Assembly: GCA_033398695.1 (NCBI GenBank)
Contig: CM065815.1
Coordinates: 11,190,501 to 11,254,500 of the forward strand
Reading direction: 5' to 3'
Length of the DNA: 64,000 nucleotides
Source of the DNA: Orobanche coerulescens
Lineage: Eukaryota; Streptophyta; Magnoliopsida; Lamiales; Orobanchaceae
In this document: positions 30,812-43,400 of the stretch, piece by piece
How the letters are laid out: each line of letters opens with the position of its first letter
How positions within the stretch are numbered: position 1 is the stretch's first letter
Translations under genes and position numbers: made by a program
Notes under the pieces: model-generated
The model's input: only the letters and a program-made list of their open reading frames with translations
The model's database searches: none
What the model was told of the DNA's origin: nothing

Positions 30812-33800
30812 TATAATTGTGGTCGAGCAGGGCATATTCGACGTGATTGTCCCATTCCTTCTGTGACTTGTTTTGAATGTGGGCAAGAAGGACACCGTGC
30901 GAATTTCTGCGGAAATGTGACTAGATCATTTGGTACTCGCACTCCAACACCAGTTCCGAAAGAGATAAGTGTGAACCAGACACAGCAGAGTGGGTTTCAG
31001 CAGCAGAATGTTGGGAAGAGAGAGACATCCAGTGCTCGGTCCGTTCCTCCGCGCCTGTACGAGATGAGGAAATCTGACGATCAGAACACTGTTGTTGCAT
31101 CAGGTACGATTCAGATCCTTTTGCAACCAGTTGGTGTCTTATTCGATTCAGGAGATACAAATTCTTTCATATCATTGAACTGTGTTAATCGTTTGAAAAT
31201 CTCGTGTTTATTTGATTGTGAACCTTATGTTGTGGGTTTGCCGAGCGGAGAGAGAATTGTGGGAACCCTAGAAACTAGAGATTTTCCAGTGTCTATAGGA
31301 GGGAGAGATTGGCCATCGAATCTTATTGTAGTTGACATCCATGGTGACGATTTAATTCTCGGAGACGATTGGCTCAACCGTTATGGAGCTATTCTGAATT
31401 ACCGAAAGAGAGTCATTTCTATCATTGCTGATGACGGATCTGAACACTTATTCAGAGGATGGAGACCTGGAAGCTCGGGAAAATTGATCAAAGCGATGAA
31501 AGCAGTAAAATTACTGAAGCAGGGTTGTCACGGATTTTGGTGCTACGCCATGAAGAAAGAAGAAGGAGTAGAGCTCTCATCTATTCCAGTTGTGAATGAA
31601 TTTTCAGATGTTTTCCCTGACGAACTACCTGGGTTACCTCCGCAGAGAGAAGTGGAGTTCACTATCGAATTAGAGCCTGGAGCCGCTCCTATTTCCAGAG
31701 CACCATACCGTATGGCGCCAACCGAGATGTATGAACTAAAGAAGCAACTGGAGGAATTATTACAGAAGGGTTACATTCAACCTAGCGTTTCTCCTTGGGG
31801 AGCGCCCGTTCTCTTTGTCCGGAAGAAAGATGGATCCCTCCGATTATGTATCGATTAAAGGGAGCTAAACAAGGTGACGATCAAGAACAAGTATCCTATA
31901 CCTCGGATCGACGACTTGTTTGATCAACTGCAAGGGGCAAGGGTATTCTCGAAGATTGACTTGCGGTCAGGATATCATCAGTTGAGAATTAAGGAATTGG
32001 ATATACTGAAATCTTCTTTCAGGTCCCGGTACGGACACTATGAATTTGTGGTAATGCCATTCGGACTTACCAACGCTCATGCGGTATTTATGCAATTGAT
32101 GAATCGGGTATTCTTAGAATACCTAGATAAGTTTGTGGTCGTTTTCATTGATGACATCTTGATCTATTCGAAAGACACAGAGGAGCACGCTGAGCATTTG
32201 CGTGTTATTTTGAGCACCTTGAGGAATGAACAGCTTTATGCGAAACTTTCCAAATGCGAGTTCTGGCTTAGGGAAGTAACCTTCCTTGGGCATGTGATAT
32301 CAACTGACGGAGTTCAGGTGGACCCGAATAAAGTCGAAGCAATCTTGGAATGGAAAGCTCCTAATAACGTGAAGGAAGTCCGAAGTTTCTTAGGGCTTGC
32401 TGGATATTATCGTCGTTTTGTAGAGGGATTTTCCAAAATTGCTCGTCCGCTCACTCAGCAGTTTGGAATGAGAAATGCCAGTCTAGTTTTGATGAACTTA
32501 AGAGGAGACTGACGACAGCACCTATATTAGCATTACCAAATGGAACTGATGGATTCATGGTATACAGCGATGCTTCAAATCAGGGTCTGGGATGTGTGTT
32601 GATGCAAAAGGATAAGGTGATTACATATGCCTCTCGACAGCTGAAACCGTACGAAGTTAATTAGCCAACTCATGATCTGGAGTTAGCAGCTGTGGTCTTT
32701 GCCTTGAAAATTTGGCGACATTATTTATACGGCACTCATTGTCAGATCTTTACAGATCATAAGAGCCTCAAGTATATTTTCAGTCAGAAGGAATTAAACA
32801 TGAGGCAGAGAAGGTGACTGGAATTGATTAAGGATTACGACCAGGAAATCCTCTATCATCCGGGAAAAGCAAACATAGTAGCTGATGCACTAAGCCGCAA
32901 ACTTGTTTCTCTTATAGTGTTGGAAGCACTTACGTCCCAAACCAGCATTCAACGAGAACTGATCCGCGAAGGGATTGAAGTGTGGTCGCAAAGAGTCCAG
33001 GGGCAACTGTGTGTGATGGAACTAACTTCGTCGTTAGTGGAAGAAATCAAATCTAAACAGTTGAACGATTCTCTGATTCTTCGGTTATGTGATGAAGTAA
33101 AGAAAGGAAAGGACCCAGGATTCGTGATACAAGATGATGGAGTTCTGAGATTTCAGAATCGACTTTGCGTTCCCGATGATGATGTTTTGAGACAGACAAT
33201 TCTGAAGGAAGCTCACAGCGCGCCCTATTCTATTCACCCGGGCAGCAGTAAGATGTACAAGGATCTAAAACAAAACTTCTGGTGGGGGAATATGAAGAAG
33301 GACGTAGAAGAATACGTTTCGAAGTGTTTGACTTGTCAACAGGTCAAGATTGAACATCAGCGACCTGCCGGAATGTTGAAGCCACTTCCGATCCCTGAAT
33401 GGAAGTGGGATGATATCTTGATGGATTTCATCACCAATATGCCAAGGACCAAGACGGGAATGAACATGATTTGGGTTGTAGTTGATCGACTAACCAAGTC
33501 GGATCATTTCCTAGGAATTAAAGACACGTGGGAACCCGAGAAATTGGCACGAGTATTTATTGCAGAGATAGTCAGATTGCATGGAACGCCGAAGACCATT
33601 ATTTCAGATCGAGACGGTCGCTTCGTGTCGCACTTCTGGAAGGCAGTTCACAGGGCTTTGGGGACCGAACTGAACTTTAGCATGGCTTATCATCCTCAAA
33701 CGGACGGTCAGTCCGAAAGGACTATACAAACAGTAGAAGACATGATTAGAGATTGTGCTTTGAATTGGTCAACTGATTGGGAAGTTCATTTGCCCTTGAT

Positions 33801-34463
33801 TGAATTCACCTACAACAATAGTTGGCATGCTTCTATTAAGATGGCACCATTTGAAGCTTTGTACGGAAGAAGATGTCGATCACCCCTGTGCTGAGATGAT
33901 TCTTCGGACTTGATCGGACGGAACCGGAACTAATTGTTCAGACTCAAGAGAAGGTAGCTTTGATTTGGGAAAGACTGTTGACTGCCCAGAGTCGACAGAA
34001 GTCTTATGCAGATGTGCGTCGTCGCCCACTAGAGTTCGACATTGGGGACCACGTACTATTGAAGGTGTCTCCAACACGGGGAATTTTCCGTTTTAGGAGA
34101 AAAGGTAAGCTAAGTCCGAGATATATCGGACCATTTGAGATCCTCGAGAGAGTTGGGGATTTAGCATACAGGTTGGACTTACCGCCATCGTTGAGTCACG
34201 TTCACAATGTGATTCACGTATCCCAATTGCGGAAGTATGTGCCTGATCCCAGTCAAATTATTGATTTCGACGAGATCGAGATAGCTAATGACGGCACTTT
34301 CGAAGAGAGACCAATCAAGATACTTGAGAGTCGGATCAAACAATTGAGGAATAAACCAATACCCTTGGTTAAAGTACAATGGTCACGACACGGAGTTGAA
34401 GAGACCACTTGGGAAATGGAGGACAATATGAAGACTAGGTATCCAAAGTTGTTTTCATCGTAA
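30812..34463 (+). pseudogene. Gypsy-2 pol (PR-RT-RH-INT-chromodomain), broken
   Basis: The long open segment 30863-31858 holds a zinc knuckle, the protease and the reverse transcriptase N-terminus. The protease site reads LFDSGDTNSFIS, where DSG is kept but the next Ala is Asp. TAA at 31856 interrupts the CIDY motif. 31874-32512 continues the reverse transcriptase with [10 protein letters not shown] short deletion plus shift near 32460 removes the thumb-RNase H linker. RNase H has two stops (32662 and 32816). 32824-33894 holds an uninterrupted integrase with HP...CLTCQQ and the D-D-E core (MDFI, SDRDGRF, SERTIQ). TGA at 33892 and a shift near 33910 separate the C-terminal part, which ends in the chromodomain-like VKVQWSRHGVEETTWE at 34463. 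Confidence 0.9.
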
Positions 34464-34498
34464 GTTTCGGGACGAAACTTCTTTTTAGGGAGAGAGGA

Positions 34499-36947
34499 TG
34501 TAATGCCCGAGATTTTTGATATGTATTTGAACCTTGTGATATTGTATTTGTTGTGTTTTGATCTGAGTATTATTCTCTGTATTTCATGATCCGGTGTTGT
34601 CAAGCGTATGATTGCATGAATGTGCTCAAAATTGTGATTTTTGCACTTGTAGCGCACGCTATCGACTAGGCGTAGCGTACGCTAATATGGGTTTCGTAGC
34701 GCACGCTATGTATGAACCTTATCGCACGCTATACGTAGTCAGCATGATTGAGATGTGTTGGTAGGTGAGATCAGCCACGGATCTTGGTCGGGATATATCG
34801 GGATGAACCTGGATGGCTTTTGGAAAAATCCGAGTCAACGCTATTAGCGCACGCTACTGGTATGAGGGTAGCGCACGCTAAATGTTGAGTACAGTGAGGT
34901 CAGTAAGCTTCGTATGGCCGTTAGCGCACGCTATATAAGTGGTAACGTACGCTAGTTCCTGAACTTAGCGCACGTAAGGGAGATGTTAGCGCACGCTAAA
35001 TCGAGACCTGGCAGAACAGTAGACTACAGGCCCGTTAGAGCACGCTATGGATATGGACTAGCGCGCGCTAATAACCATTTTCTATATATAGGACAACACC
35101 CTTTTTCATCTTTTCAGACTTCATCACTTCCCAAACTCGATTTCTGAACTTAGAGAGTTACTTCCTCCATCCTAAACCTCTCATATCATCATCCTAGCTC
35201 GAGTTTGAAGATTGTAGATTGGAGATTGGTGTTCAAGCTCTCGGTGTTGGATTTCTTAAAGTTCCTCCTTGTTCTTCACTACTTTGAGGTAGGTGATTCT
35301 TCACCAACTGGAGTAATATTCTTAAGGATGTTTTGGAACATGTTTTGAGATCATCTAGTCAGTTATATTCATATGTAGTCGAACATCATGTTGTTAGAAG
35401 GATATTTTCGATGTTTCGGTACTTCTTCATCGTATAACCATTGAACCTTTTAATGTTTGAACTCCTAAGCACAAACATGTAGCTACAAACCGATTATGGC
35501 CAGTTTATGGAGATTATCAAGTTCTTATGTTTTTACATAATGGAATTATACGTTTTGGGACATTGATGGATTAAACTTAGGATATTTCTTGAAGATGAAG
35601 ATGAATTATTAGCATGGTCATGTAATATCCTTGGATAGTATGAGATGACCTTCAATGTAAATCATAACTCATAGTGATTTCTGGATTTGGTTATCTTCAT
35701 GTTATTGATTCAAACAAAAGGAAGTTGATGGGTAACCATTGCTATGAACGAAAATTTTGGCAAGGAAGATAAATTGTGGAAGAAACAAATTGTATGGTTG
35801 TTAAACCTTAAACTCGGATTGAAGCATGTTTTGTAACCGAACTTGGTGAGGGAATTGATAATCCGAAATCGTAGTACGTAATTACAGTGATTTGAGTGGC
35901 TCTAGCTAGACCGGGCGGCCGTCGAGTGAGTTGAGCCGCGAGTCGGCGAGCTTAGAGTGTTAACCCGACCGTAGTAGACGTTAGATGTTCGTACGTTTAA
36001 AATTGTCCTGAGTACTGTTATTTTCCTGTTTGTTCAAGGGCCGAGCATTGCGAACGTTTGATCGAAGGAGGCGACCTTCGAGTGCGTTGAGATCATTGGA
36101 GTGATTAGTTCTTGCCATCTTTGAGGCAAGTATCGTAATTTGTTAATGTTGGTATTTTGAGCATGCATGTGATTTATTCACGTTGTTGAATATGGGATTT
36201 ATTTCGTTGAATTGTCACGATATTCTTTATCAAGTGTTTGTATGTTCATGTTGATTGACATAGCGATTTTGCTTACATGTATGCATGAGTTGTGTGTGTT
36301 GTATGATCTATGCTGAGGGCGCTGGATCGGATGTCCACCTCGTGTTGGTCTGACGGGATCATCTTGGGATCTATGCTGAGGGGCGCTGGATCATTGGACG
36401 GGTTTTTCCAGCTCGTGTTGGTCCGACGGGATCATCTTGGGATCTATGCTGAGGGCGCTGGATCATTGGAATACACATACTGTGTTAATGGAATCTTGTG
36501 GATTCGCATTGTTGGATTTCGATAGCGGAAGTCCGTGTTGTGTATTTTGTTATGCATTGTTGTTGCATATTCGGTTTGTTTAATATGATACTTATACTAG
36601 CATCGTTTTGCTAACCCCTTCGGGGGTGGACATTTATTTTGATGTTCAAGTAGCCGAGGAGCGGGAAAACAGCCACAGTTCCGACGTGATGACGAAGGGG
36701 CTCAGTGATGTTTATTGTTATTGTGATTTGTCTTCTGGGTTCATTTTCAGTACTCGAGTATGCGTGTCTTATTAATATTTCTAGATGGTTGTAATAATGA
36801 CTCATTTGATCTGTTGAAACCGGTTTTACGTTTTGAACCTTCATGGCACTGTTGTATTATATTTACATTTCTTCAAATTAGCCTTGTAAATCCTTACTCA
36901 AAGGGTTTACGGCGCTGTAATTATTCCGAATATCTCGGGATGTTACA
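34499..36947 (+). repeat. Gypsy-2 3' LTR
   Basis: 2449 bp, TGTAATGCCCGAG to GGATGTTACA. This copy keeps the empty MITE site at 34701-34708. It shares the TATA box (35083-35090) and the GATCTATGCTGAGGG repeats (36306-36463) with the 5' LTR. Confidence 0.94.
34650..35070. promoter_or_regulatory. TAGCGCACGCTA palindrome array, Gypsy-2 3' LTR
   Basis: Twelve 12-bp copies start at 34650, 34673, 34697, 34720, 34845, 34869, 34922, 34943, 34966, 34987, 35036 and 35059. The spacings are mostly 21-24 bp or about twice that (49-53). The last copy ends 12 bp before TATATATA (35083). Variants keep the TAnCG...CGnTA symmetry. No function is known to me. Confidence 0.85.
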
Positions 36948-37085
36948 CACAATATTTTTCTAAAATACATAAATATTTAGAAATATAGAGAGGAAAAACT
37001 TGTAATGAATTTCTTGGAAATATAGTGGTTCGGCCGATTCCCCTTGCAGTCCAAGTTTAATCCGGTAGATTGTTGCCCACACGAC
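36948..37085 (+). repeat. Copia-2 LTR A, left part
   Basis: Matches the part of LTRs B and C that begins CACAATATTTTTCTAAAATAC and ends TGTTGCCCACACGAC. It is cut on the left by Gypsy-2 and on the right by Gypsy-3. It is closer to LTR C than to LTR B (for example GAGAGGAAAAACTTGTAA is shared only with C). Confidence 0.88.
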
Positions 37086-39078
37086 TGTATCCGTACTTTT
37101 CTTATTTTGGTAATTTCCATTTTTGGAGCATTTTCCATTTTTAACGACTCGCTTGTAACCGTTCCAATATTTGGAGAATGTTTAATTCTTTACGTTTTGT
37201 CATCCGAGCTTGTTTCGAGATTTTTCTACTCGATTTTGTATTTAGTCTTGGTATTCTCCGTTCGTTGACTCGTTCTGTGCGATTGTGGTGTGAAAACTGT
37301 GGTTTCAGATTCTGTGTGAGTTTGTTTAATTTCGTTAGACATGTTGTAAGTTTCGGCACAGTTGTTCGCTTCCGTATCGTAGTTTTCGGCCATTTTGGGT
37401 CGTTTTGTAATTTCCTAAAAGTTTGGGGCAATTTACCTTTATGGTCGTTTTCCTAACCATCGGGTGATTGTGATCGTGTTTCATTTTAGTGCTTAAGTTC
37501 GTTGTCTCGAATCTTTCGCAAGTTACTCTTGTTTCGTAATTTCATCGCCTCGTGTTTCCACCGCATTCTTTATTTTCAAACTGTCCAGAATATGCCCTGG
37601 GACTGTATTACGTACGTAACCATTAGAACTCTTACGTACGTAAAGGTTGTTACGTACGTTAAGGCCCTATCCTTACGTACGTAACGACCTTCTAAAAATT
37701 GGTCAGAGAGTTTTGCATTTTTCGTTACGTACGTTATGGGACTTACGTACATTAATCCTTATGGATTACGTACGTAAGCTAGCCTGGCTATAAAAACCCA
37801 GGAACAGACCGAATTCGTCCACTTTTCTTTCTTATTCTCCTCCTGCGCGACTTGGACGATTTTTGGGCGACTCTTGTGCGATTTTTAAGTCTTCCACTAT
37901 CTAGTAATCATCTTTCTTGGGATTGTGGAGTAGTTTGGCATCACCAAATCATCCTCTTTGTCTTCGATCCGAGGTAAATCGCTAGAACCCTAGATTTTTG
38001 GGAATTTGGGGGTTTCTTTGTAATCCTTCAATTTTAATTGTAAATTGGGAATAAATGAGTTGAGTATAATTTTCCTACCACCAATACATGTTTTTCCTAC
38101 GAGATTATGGATTATACTTGAATCATTGAGAATATAGAGGATTGGAGTTGCGATCCGCCCTCGTTGAATATGATGTTGGTATAATCGTGTCGTAGGCGGG
38201 GTTTTCGGGCGTATTTCCATTTGACTTTCCGATCGTACTATTGTTGATAGTTATTGTACGACTTATTTAGGTCCGAAGTCTCCGAATTCCTTCATCGGTG
38301 GTCTTTTACCTTCTCGAAACAATCCGTCATGTCTGAGAGGCAAGTAACTCTTACGAACTTAATATCTTGAATGTGCAAAGTAGTGTATATGAGTGTTGAG
38401 AGAGTTATGTTCACTCCGGGACGGTCCGACGGGACCTCGGGGGAATCCGTATATGGTTGGATTCACGAACTTTTGGGTTAACCACTCCGGGAGGGTCTAT
38501 CGGGGCCTCGGAGGGATCCGCGCATGGTCGGGTCCATGGTTAATCGGGAGGATTGTGTTTTGTGATACATTGTAGATTTTGCATTTCCGGAAATCATTAT
38601 CTTATGCGTTTTGAGATTGTCGATGCATATGCTTTGATATTGTAAGATGTTAGAATTCGTTTGTGTTACTTGCACTAGCTATTCCACGGCTAACCCCATT
38701 TGGGGGAAATACGTTTCATGTATTTCAGGTTTAAAGGATGGGGCTGGACGAGCACCGGGACAGTACGACGATGACGGGCAGACGTGTTACTGTGGAATGT
38801 CTAGATGTCTTAATTTTCTTTGAGTATGGATGTAAAACTTCATATTTTGTTTAAACTAATAGACGGTACTCGAGTACTGTAGGAGTTATTTCTTTTGTGA
38901 TTGATCACGTCGAACTTGTCGTCTTTGTGTTTTGATTTTGGAATTTGTTTCAGAAATTATGGATGAATGTCTGGAGAGTTTGATGTTTTTGTTGCGGATG
39001 TCGTATATTTTAGCCTTGTGAGTCCTAGGCGGGATTCACGGCGCTGTGACATACTCCAAATATCTTGGGGGTGTTACC
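37086..39078 (+). repeat. Gypsy-3 5' LTR
   Basis: 1993 bp. It starts TGTATCCGTAC, where the 3' LTR has TGTAATATCCGTAC, so 3 bp are missing near the start. It ends TGTTACC where the 3' LTR ends TGTTACA. It contains about 230 bp (about 37228-37465) absent from the 3' LTR. Confidence 0.92.
37608..37777. promoter_or_regulatory. TTACGTACGTAA palindrome array, Gypsy-3 5' LTR
   Basis: Seven copies of TTACGTACGTAA or TTACGTACGTTA start at 37608, 37632, 37650, 37673, 37725, 37743 and 37766, with spacings 24, 18, 23, 52, 18 and 23. The sixth reads TTACGTACATTA. TATAAAAA follows at 37789-37796, 12 bp after the last copy. ACGT-core palindromes are typical bZIP-type sites, but binding here is inference. 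Confidence 0.85.
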
Positions 39079-39083
39079 GAATA

Positions 39084-39096
39084 TGGTATCGGAGCC
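39084..39096 (+). other. Gypsy-3 primer-binding site
   Basis: TGGTATCGGAGCC starts 6 bases after the LTR end and matches the initiator tRNA-Met type except for the shared A-to-G change. Confidence 0.85.
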
Positions 39097-39319
39097 TGGG
39101 TTTATGGATACCTAGGTTGTTGGTCTTTTGGGTCTAGTCACGTTGTTGTAAGCACAGTATCATCGCGCTGCCATCATCTTAGTGCGACCGGTACTCGTAA
39201 GAATCTCTTACCTTATTGTCTTTACTGCTTTGTTTCTCGATTCCATAATTTGGGAACTGGTCACCATGACGGTTATCTCCTGAACTGTACTTATGATTCT
39301 TTTTTTTCTATTCCTTAGA

Positions 39320-40410
39320 ATACCAGCCGGTAGAGGATGCGGACGCGGTCGAGGGCATGGCGCAGCCGGTGGGGCGGCCATGTCTCTCGGTTCGGATGCT
39401 GGATCGACTACTCCCACTTTGTCGAATTCAGTTCACCCTAGTACCGATGGTCAGCAGGACCAGACGGCCAGTATGGGAGACTCCGCAGGGAACAATGCGG
39501 GTGTTGGTGTGGCCACTATACTACAACAAGTGGCTAACCAAATGGCACTCCTGACCCAAGCAGTTCAGCTTAATAATCCACCTCATGTGGAGAATGCTGG
39601 GGCAGAGAGATGGCTTCAGGACGTGATCCGTATGCGTCCTCTTCAGTTCATTGATGCTACGGACCCGATAGGCTGGGAAGCGTGGATCAACGAGATGAAC
39701 AAGGTGTTTGTGGCGGTAAACTGTCCGGAGGCACGGAAGGGGCCAATTGCTCAGAACTTTCTGACGAGAGACGCAGCTAGCTGGTGGCAAGCGGTTGCGC
39801 CTCAGGACCGCGAGGCTTCATGGGACGAGTTTAAAGAATTAATGGAGGAAGAGTATTGCCCGTGGCCTGTTCAGGAGGCCAAAATCCGAGCCTTTTATGA
39901 GGCTAGACCTCAAGACATTCCAGTATCTCAGGCGATCATCGAGTATAACCAACAACTTAATCATGTCAAGGGGCAAGTGAGAGAAGAGAGAGATAAGATC
40001 CGCCATTTTGATATGCGGATGAAACCCAGAATTCGACACTACATGGCTGGGTTTGCTTGTACTACACTGAAGGAGTATCAGGGCAAAGCTTTGGCCTATG
40101 ATATGTCCTTCGCGGCTACAGAGACGGCTAGTGAGGGAAAGAAACAAAAGACTTCAGGAAATTTTTCGGGTAACAAGAATAACAACCAGTAGAGGTCTCA
40201 TTCGGCGAACTACCCATCTGGGAAGTCTCACCGTACATCAGGAAGCAATAGAAATTTTAGAGCCGGTCCTAATGCATCCAACCGGATTGTGACATGTTTT
40301 AATTGTGGCCAGCAGGGCCATATCAGTCGTGATTATGATCTGCCTCACCTGAAGTGCTATAGTTGCGGCCAGACGGGCCATAGAGCGGCATATTGTACTG
40401 AGGGAGAGAA
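39320..40410 (+). pseudogene. Gypsy-3 gag, start codon lost
   Basis: The position equivalent to the Gypsy-1 and Gypsy-2 gag ATG reads ATA (39320-39322), followed in frame by PAGRGCGRGRG. The frame stays open to 40192 and includes WLQDVIRMRP, WEAWINEMNKVF, ASWWQAV, YCPWPVQEAKIRAF, HFDMRMKP and TLKEYQGKALAYDM. A TAG (40190-40192) precedes the zinc knuckles. In the first knuckle the last Cys is Tyr ([14 protein letters not shown]). The second, [14 protein letters not shown], is intact. Confidence 0.86.
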
Positions 40411-43400
40411 GACTCTTGGAGCTCCGACATCTGCTCCTACGCCGGGAGAACCAAGTGTCAATCAGAATTCGTCAGCTGGTCAGCCGTCTCAGGGTTTCGG
40501 TCGGGGTCGAGGAGGGGGTCAGCCCGTTAGAGGGGGAGCCTCCAGCGCTGGTTCAGTTCAGCCACGTGTTTATGAGATGAGGAGAATGGATGATCTAGAG
40601 GCTACTGTGGCTACAGGTACCGTTCCTGTCCTCTCTCATCCAGTTAGAGTGCTTTTCGATTCTGGTGCTTCGCATTCATTCATCTCTTTGGATTGTGTGC
40701 ATCGAGTGAATATTGTATGTTTGACTGTTTGCGGACCATTTGTGGTTAAATTGCCTAGTGGGGATAGAATTGTGGGGAATAGAGAGGTTAGAGATTGCCC
40801 AGTAATGATCGCGGATAGAGTGTGGCTTTCGAACTTAATAGTCGTTGATATCGTTGATGAGGATTTGATCCTCGGGGACGACTGTCTTGATAGACATGGC
40901 GCAGTAATGAATTATCGCACGAAAAGTATATCGATGTTGGCCGAGGATGGTACCGAGCACTCATTCCTGGGACACTGGAGGAAGAGTCAGAAATTATTAA
41001 TTAGTGATATGAAGGCGGCGAAACTCATTAGGGATGGATGCATAGGATATTGGTGTTACGCTACGAGAGTAGAGAACGAGAAGGGCGAATTTTCTTCAAT
41101 CCCATTGGTAAACGAGTTTCCATATGTTTTTCCGGATGATTTGCCAGGACTACCACCAGAGCAGGAGATCGAGTTCACGGTTGATTTAGAACCGGGTGCA
41201 GCCCCGATCTCTAAGGCGTCGTACCATATGGCACCTTCAGAAATGCAGAAACTGAAGAGTCAGTTGGGGGAACTATTAGAGAAAGGATATATCAGACCCA
41301 GTGCCTCACCTTGGGGTGCGCCGGTCCTATTTGTAAGGAAGAAAGATGGTTCACTGCATTTATGTATCGATTATCGGGAACTGAACAAAGTGACCCATTA
41401 AAAATAAATATCCTTTACCTCGTATCGACGATTTGTTCGACCAGCTACAGGGAGCTGCTGTGTTTTCAAAAAATGATTTGAGATCTGGATACTATCAGCT
41501 TCGGGTGAGGGAGTCCGACATTCATAAGACCGCTTTTCGCACGAGGTATGGGCACTACGAGTTTGTGGTTATGCCGTTCGGGCTGACCAACGCGCCAACA
41601 GTATTTATGCAGCTAATGAATAAGATATTCATCGAGCATCTCGATAAATGCGTAGTCATTTTTATAGACGATATCTTAGTTTATTCTCGTGATGACGAGG
41701 CACACGCTCAGCATTTGCGACTAGTGTTGGAGATTCTGAGAGCTCAACGTCTGTATGCGAAGTTCTCGAAGTGTGAGTTTTGGCTGAAGAAGGTTATGTT
41801 TCTAGGACATGTTGTTTCAGCTGAAGGGGTTCGTGTAGATCCCAAGAAAATCAAAGCAATGTTAGATTGGGCACCGCCTAAAAACGTGAAGGAGGTTCGT
41901 AGCTTTTTGGGACTTGCTGGGTATTATAGACGGTTCGTCGAGGGGTTTTCTAAACTTGCTCGATCGCTTACTCAGTTACTCCAAAAGTCTGAGAAGTTCG
42001 AATGGAATGACGAGAGGCAACGGAGTTTCGAGGAACTGAAAAGGCATTTGACTACGGCACCTGTGTTAGCCTTGCCTCAAGGGAATGGTGGATTTTCGGT
42101 TTACAGTGATGCTTCAGGCCAGGGACTCGGGTGTGTTCTAATGTAGCACGATAGGACTATAGCATTTGCGTCGAGACAGTTGAAACCATACAAGATGAAT
42201 TATCCTACTCACAATCTGGAGTTGACTGCAGTGGTGTTTGCACTAAAGATCTGGCGCCACTATCTATACGGTTCTCCGTACCAGATTTATACCGATCATA
42301 AGAGCTTGAAGTACATCTTCATCCAGAAAGAACTGAACATGAGACAGCGTCGCTGGTTAGAACTAATAAAGGACTACGATTTGGAGATCCTTTATCACCT
42401 AGGAAAAGCCAATGTTGTGGCAGACGTGCTGAGTCAGAAACCGGTATCACTCGAGATGCTTGAGATTCTCACACCACAAGCGAAGATTCGACGGGAACTT
42501 ATTGAACAAGGGATCGAAGTATGGATTCAGCGAGTGCAGGGCCAGTTACGTACTCTTGAGATTACTTCGTCTTTGGTTGATGACATCAAAGGGGGGCAGA
42601 GTAATGACCCGATGATCAGTCAGCTGAAGACGGATACAGAGAGAGGGAAAGCCCCCGTCTTTTTAGTTCATGAGGACGGTAGTTTGAGGTTTCAAGGGAG
42701 ACTCTGCGTTCCGAATGATTTAGACTTGAGACAGAAAATACTTCGAGAAGCCCATGCTACCCCTTACTCTATCCATCCCGGAACGAGTAAGATGTATAAA
42801 GACCTTAAAAAGAGATTCTGGTGGAGTATTATGAAAAGGGATGTTTCGGAGTTTGTAGCACGGTGTTTGACATGCCAACAAGTCAAGATTGAGCATCAGA
42901 GGCCAGCTGGACTGTTGAAGCCGCTTCCTATTCCCGAGTGGAAGTGGGAAGCATTTCCATGGATTTCATCATCGGGATGCCGAGGACGAAGACCAGGATG
43001 AATATGATTTGGGTGATTGTCGACCGATTGACGAAATCGGCGCATTTTCTTGGTATCAAGGATATATGGGGACCGGAGAGGTTAGCTCGAGTATTCATAG
43101 CAGAGATAGTACGGCTACACGGTACGTCTAAGACTATCGTATCTGATCGGGATGGTCGTTTCATCTCGTATTTTTGGCAGTCGGTCCATTAGGCTTTGGG
43201 CACCGAGTTGAGATTGAGTACATCTTTCCATCCGCAGTCAGACGGTCAGATGGAACGGACGATTCAGACGTTGGAGGATATGTTGCGGGCTTGTGCTTTA
43301 TATTGGGGTAGTGAGTGGGAGTTGCATCTGCCGCTGATCAAATTTACTTACAATAATAGTTGGAACGCATTAATCAAAATGGCGCCTTAAGAAGCATTAT

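Larger units (their letters stand above)
26748..36947 (+). mobile_element. Gypsy-2: full-length Ty3 chromovirus (Tekay/Del-like)
   Basis: The element has 5' LTR 26748-29615 (enlarged by a hAT MITE), primer site 29621-29632, gag from 29871, pol to 34463, polypurine tract AGGGAGAGAGGA, and 3' LTR 34499-36947. On the right it abuts a Copia-2 LTR fragment starting CACAATATTT, so it inserted in that LTR or joined it by rearrangement. No matching duplication exists on the left because a second, truncated copy sits there. Stops and frameshifts disable it. Confidence 0.93.

Noticed and set aside
34650..35070. CRISPR-like array in the Gypsy-2 LTR
   Set aside because: The repeats are 12-bp palindromes with 9-12-bp linkers inside a plant LTR; there are no cas genes and the host is eukaryotic.
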